A DNA stretch of 6,799 nucleotides, from the NCBI GenBank assembly GCA_020852155.1, contig JADZBJ010000211.1, positions 1-6,799 of the forward strand, given 5' to 3'. Position numbers and translations under genes: made by a program. Source of the stretch: Saprospiraceae bacterium. Lineage in GTDB: Bacteria; Bacteroidota; Bacteroidia; Chitinophagales; Saprospiraceae. Of the stretch, positions 4,967-6,799 are shown piece after piece. A model generated the notes under the pieces. That model saw only the letters and a list, made by a program, of their open reading frames with translations, searched no databases and had not been told where the DNA came from. Each line of letters starts with the position of its first letter. Position 1 is the stretch's first letter.

Positions 4967-6736
4967 TCAGGATTGATACCTGATTTTATCATACAATTTG
5001 ACTAATGCCGTCAACAATTCCTGAGGAGATGAAAGTATCTGATAACTGTTTTGTCCGAACATCTGTGGCAGGTAATATTTGGCATTGGCTTCTATGGCCA
5101 GTGCATACGTTGAAATATGCCGTTCATTCAGTTCGCGCAGCGCCTGTTTGACATCCTGGATACCATATCGGCCTTCATAGCGATCAAAATCGTTGGGTTT
5201 TCCGTCCGACAGCAGAATAAGCCACTTGTTCTTTGTCGGACGACTGTCCAGCAGCGCTCCGGAGTGCCGAAGCGCCGTTCCAATGCGGGTGTAACCGCCT
5301 GGTTCGACTGCCCCGATGTTAAACCGGGATTTCGCCCAGGGATCATCGAAATTTTTTAAGGAAATATAGGTGGCGTAATTGCGGGTTTTGGAATAGAAAC
5401 AATGAATCGAAAAGTCAATACCAAACTCGTTGAGTATTTCACCAAAAAGAATAGACGCCTGTTTTTCTACATCAAGAATGCGATTCCCGTCGGCATAACT
5501 ATCGCTTGACAAACTGACATCAAGGAGTAGCAACACCGATAAATCTTTTTCTTGCTTGCGCTTGGAAAGGTATATCTTTTCGGAAGGCGTATGGCCCGTT
5601 TGAACATCAACGAACAGGTCTGTAACGCTGTCTATGTCAAAGGCGTCGCCTTGTGTTTGTCGCCTTTGTTGCTGCATTTTGTTGTTGACGGAGGTGAGCA
5701 TTTTCCGCAAGCCCGTCAGTGTAGCCGTATGGTCGGCAATGGTCTTTTTGAAATACGCAACATCAGTTTTTCGCTGCAAGAGCGGATAAAGTTTGCAAAA
5801 ACCTGTTTTGTAGGCACGTTTTGAATAATCCCATTCGTCGTATAGAACAGGGTCGCCTTGTGCTTCCAGTTCCGCACTTTCCGAAACGTTCGTATTTTCC
5901 AGAAAATCGGCCTGATAAACACTGTGTACCGGATCATCCACGCGCACGGTGTATTTCATGTTCAACTCATCCAGCGCATCCTGATGGTCAGCCAACTCGT
6001 CGTCGCCATCAAAATCACGCCAGACGCCGCTGAACTCGTCGGCAGTTTCCACCTTTTCAAAATTGTGCGTCAGCACATAATCCTCCTGGGCTTTCTTATC
6101 AACAGTGAGTTGGTGAATTTCCTCGACAATTTTGGCTTTTAACACCGTTTGGTGTGAGGGCTGATGGTGTTGAAAAATCTTGTCATCTACTTGATGTAAT
6201 TGATGTTCAGGTGTCTCTATTGGACTGTTTACCATCCATTTTCCATATAAAAAATGAAAATCAGGTTGCTTTTTAGGCGACGCCTGAGCATTCAGCATAT
6301 TGAACATCTCGTCAAACCAGTCTCGCGTTATCGGAAACTCTTCAAACAACACGGACAACACAACCGGCGAACCTTCGCGGGCTTTTTGTCGTGAAATATC
6401 AAGGGGTTGCTCTCCTTGTACTTCATTCCAGTTGATGTTGAGGCGTTTCTGAATAGACAAATACAGCACCCTGAACAGGTAAAACTGCCTGTTCTGTTCA
6501 ATGGTTGGAAACAATTCACAGGAAACGGGCAGGAAGAAGGCATTGTTTTTATAGCCGCCTTCCTGCTCCGCCGGAAAAATCTCAATGACACTGCCGGTAA
6601 TGGCACTGGCCAAAACAATCAATCGGGCCTTGAGTGTGTCAAGATGCACCAGGCTGTTTTGAGCCGCCGCTGCTGCCCGTTTTCTTTCCTTGAAATAGCG
6701 GGCTGCTCTGCCAAAAAGATATTCGTCGAGTGCCAT
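4967..6736 (-). CDS. norD: NorD/CbbO-family von Willebrand A (MIDAS) protein
   Basis: This is a complete 589-residue soluble protein with no signal peptide or membrane segment. The C-terminal VWA domain (about 398-585) has a complete metal-ion adhesion site: D406-V-S408-L-S410, T483 in GGYTRIGTAL, and D511 in LLSDGKPND. Ahead of it are features typical of NorD and CbbO: Y299-D-E-W-D-Y304, GDAFDIDSVTDLFVDVQTG (363-381) and the KIYL...K397-D-L-S-V-L-L-L-L-D run. The N-terminus (MALDEYLFGRAARYFKERKR) and helical region to about 180 also fit; residues 180-300 are acidic and low in recognisable motifs. In this family the protein pairs with a MoxR-type AAA+ ATPase (NorQ/CbbQ) to activate a metalloenzyme: nitric oxide reductase for NorD, Rubisco for CbbO. 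No norQ, norB or Rubisco gene is in the window, so the target enzyme is unproven. The ATG at 6736 is the first start after an in-frame TGA near 6794. The gene ends 67 bases from the convergent epimerase-like gene. Confidence 0.88.
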   Translation of the reverse strand: MALDEYLFGRAARYFKERKRAAAAAQNSLVHLDTLKARLIVLASAITGSVIEIFPAEQEGGYKNNAFFLPVSCELFPTIEQNRQFYLFRVLYLSIQKRLNINWNEVQGEQPLDISRQKAREGSPVVLSVLFEEFPITRDWFDEMFNMLNAQASPKKQPDFHFLYGKWMVNSPIETPEHQLHQVDDKIFQHHQPSHQTVLKAKIVEEIHQLTVDKKAQEDYVLTHNFEKVETADEFSGVWRDFDGDDELADHQDALDELNMKYTVRVDDPVHSVYQADFLENTNVSESAELEAQGDPVLYDEWDYSKRAYKTGFCKLYPLLQRKTDVAYFKKTIADHTATLTGLRKMLTSVNNKMQQQRRQTQGDAFDIDSVTDLFVDVQTGHTPSEKIYLSKRKQEKDLSVLLLLDVSLSSDSYADGNRILDVEKQASILFGEILNEFGIDFSIHCFYSKTRNYATYISLKNFDDPWAKSRFNIGAVEPGGYTRIGTALRHSGALLDSRPTKNKWLILLSDGKPNDFDRYEGRYGIQDVKQALRELNERHISTYALAIEANAKYYLPQMFGQNSYQILSSPQELLTALVKLYDKIRYQS

Positions 6737-6799
6737 TTTTTGAAAATTTTCGCTAAAGTTTACTGAGAGGTTGTTAAAACTCCCCTCACTGGTTCAAAA
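6737..6799. other. Upstream region of norD, cut by the window edge
   Basis: These 63 bases precede the norD start. One minus-strand frame stays open from the edge to a TAA at about 6763-6761 and could be the tail of an upstream gene, but it is too short to judge. A near-palindrome TGAGAGG (6764-6770) / CCCCTCA (6782-6788), with one mismatch and an 11-base loop, is present. No TAnnTTTG promoter is seen, which would fit norD being downstream in an operon. Confidence 0.35.

Noticed and set aside
4967..4990. Programmed frameshift joining norD to the hydrophobic downstream frame
   Set aside because: The GAT AAA ATC context does not form a slippery heptamer for a minus-1 shift, and the NorD C-terminus already matches the family's usual end.
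1..6799. Mobile elements, CRISPR arrays, tRNA or rRNA genes
   Set aside because: I saw no terminal inverted repeats with a transposase, no regularly spaced repeats, and no tRNA- or rRNA-like sequence on either strand.

Overview
The window looks like an ordinary chromosomal stretch from a member of the Bacteroidota. The pointers are an 81-residue epsilon subunit with no C-terminal helical domain, an F1 beta subunit of 505 residues with an insert after the P-loop region, a perfect TAnnTTTG minus-7 element upstream of atpD, and A/T-rich rather than Shine-Dalgarno-like sequence before every start. A Saprospiraceae- or Chitinophagales-like source is my guess from overall flavour, not something the sequence proves.

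Layout, left to right: (1) 1-1044, minus strand, the N-terminal 348 residues of an exported TPR-type protein whose C-terminus lies outside the window. (2) 1045-1306, a divergent intergenic region with two palindromes, one in front of each gene. (3) 1307-1840, plus strand, a GNAT acetyltransferase closely resembling the polyamine acetyltransferase PaiA. (4) 1847-1881, a 14-bp perfect hairpin between convergent genes, best read as the atpC terminator. (5) 3772-1915, minus strand, atpD then atpC, separated by a 94-bp gap holding degenerate repeats and an imperfect hairpin. (6) 3773-3996, a divergent intergenic region with the atpD promoter and a potentially structured atpD leader. (7) 3997-4899, plus strand, a TIGR01777/YfcH-type NAD(P)-dependent epimerase-like protein. 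(8) 6736-4967, minus strand, a complete NorD/CbbO-type von Willebrand A protein. (9) 6737-6799, the short region upstream of it.

The genes do not form one pathway. atpD and atpC encode the catalytic beta and central-stalk epsilon subunits of F1 ATP synthase and appear to be co-transcribed as a two-gene unit, away from the other atp genes. The NorD-like protein is expected to work with a MoxR-family AAA+ ATPase (NorQ/CbbQ type) that is not in this window. The acetyltransferase, the epimerase-like protein and the TPR protein look like independent single genes.

I see no mobile element, CRISPR array, tRNA, rRNA or clearly novel multi-gene system. The points most worth checking are the altered acetyl-CoA loop of the PaiA-like enzyme, the palindromes in the divergent promoter at 1045-1306, the structured atpD leader, the atpD-atpC spacer hairpin, and a hydrophobic reading frame just past the NorD stop codon.
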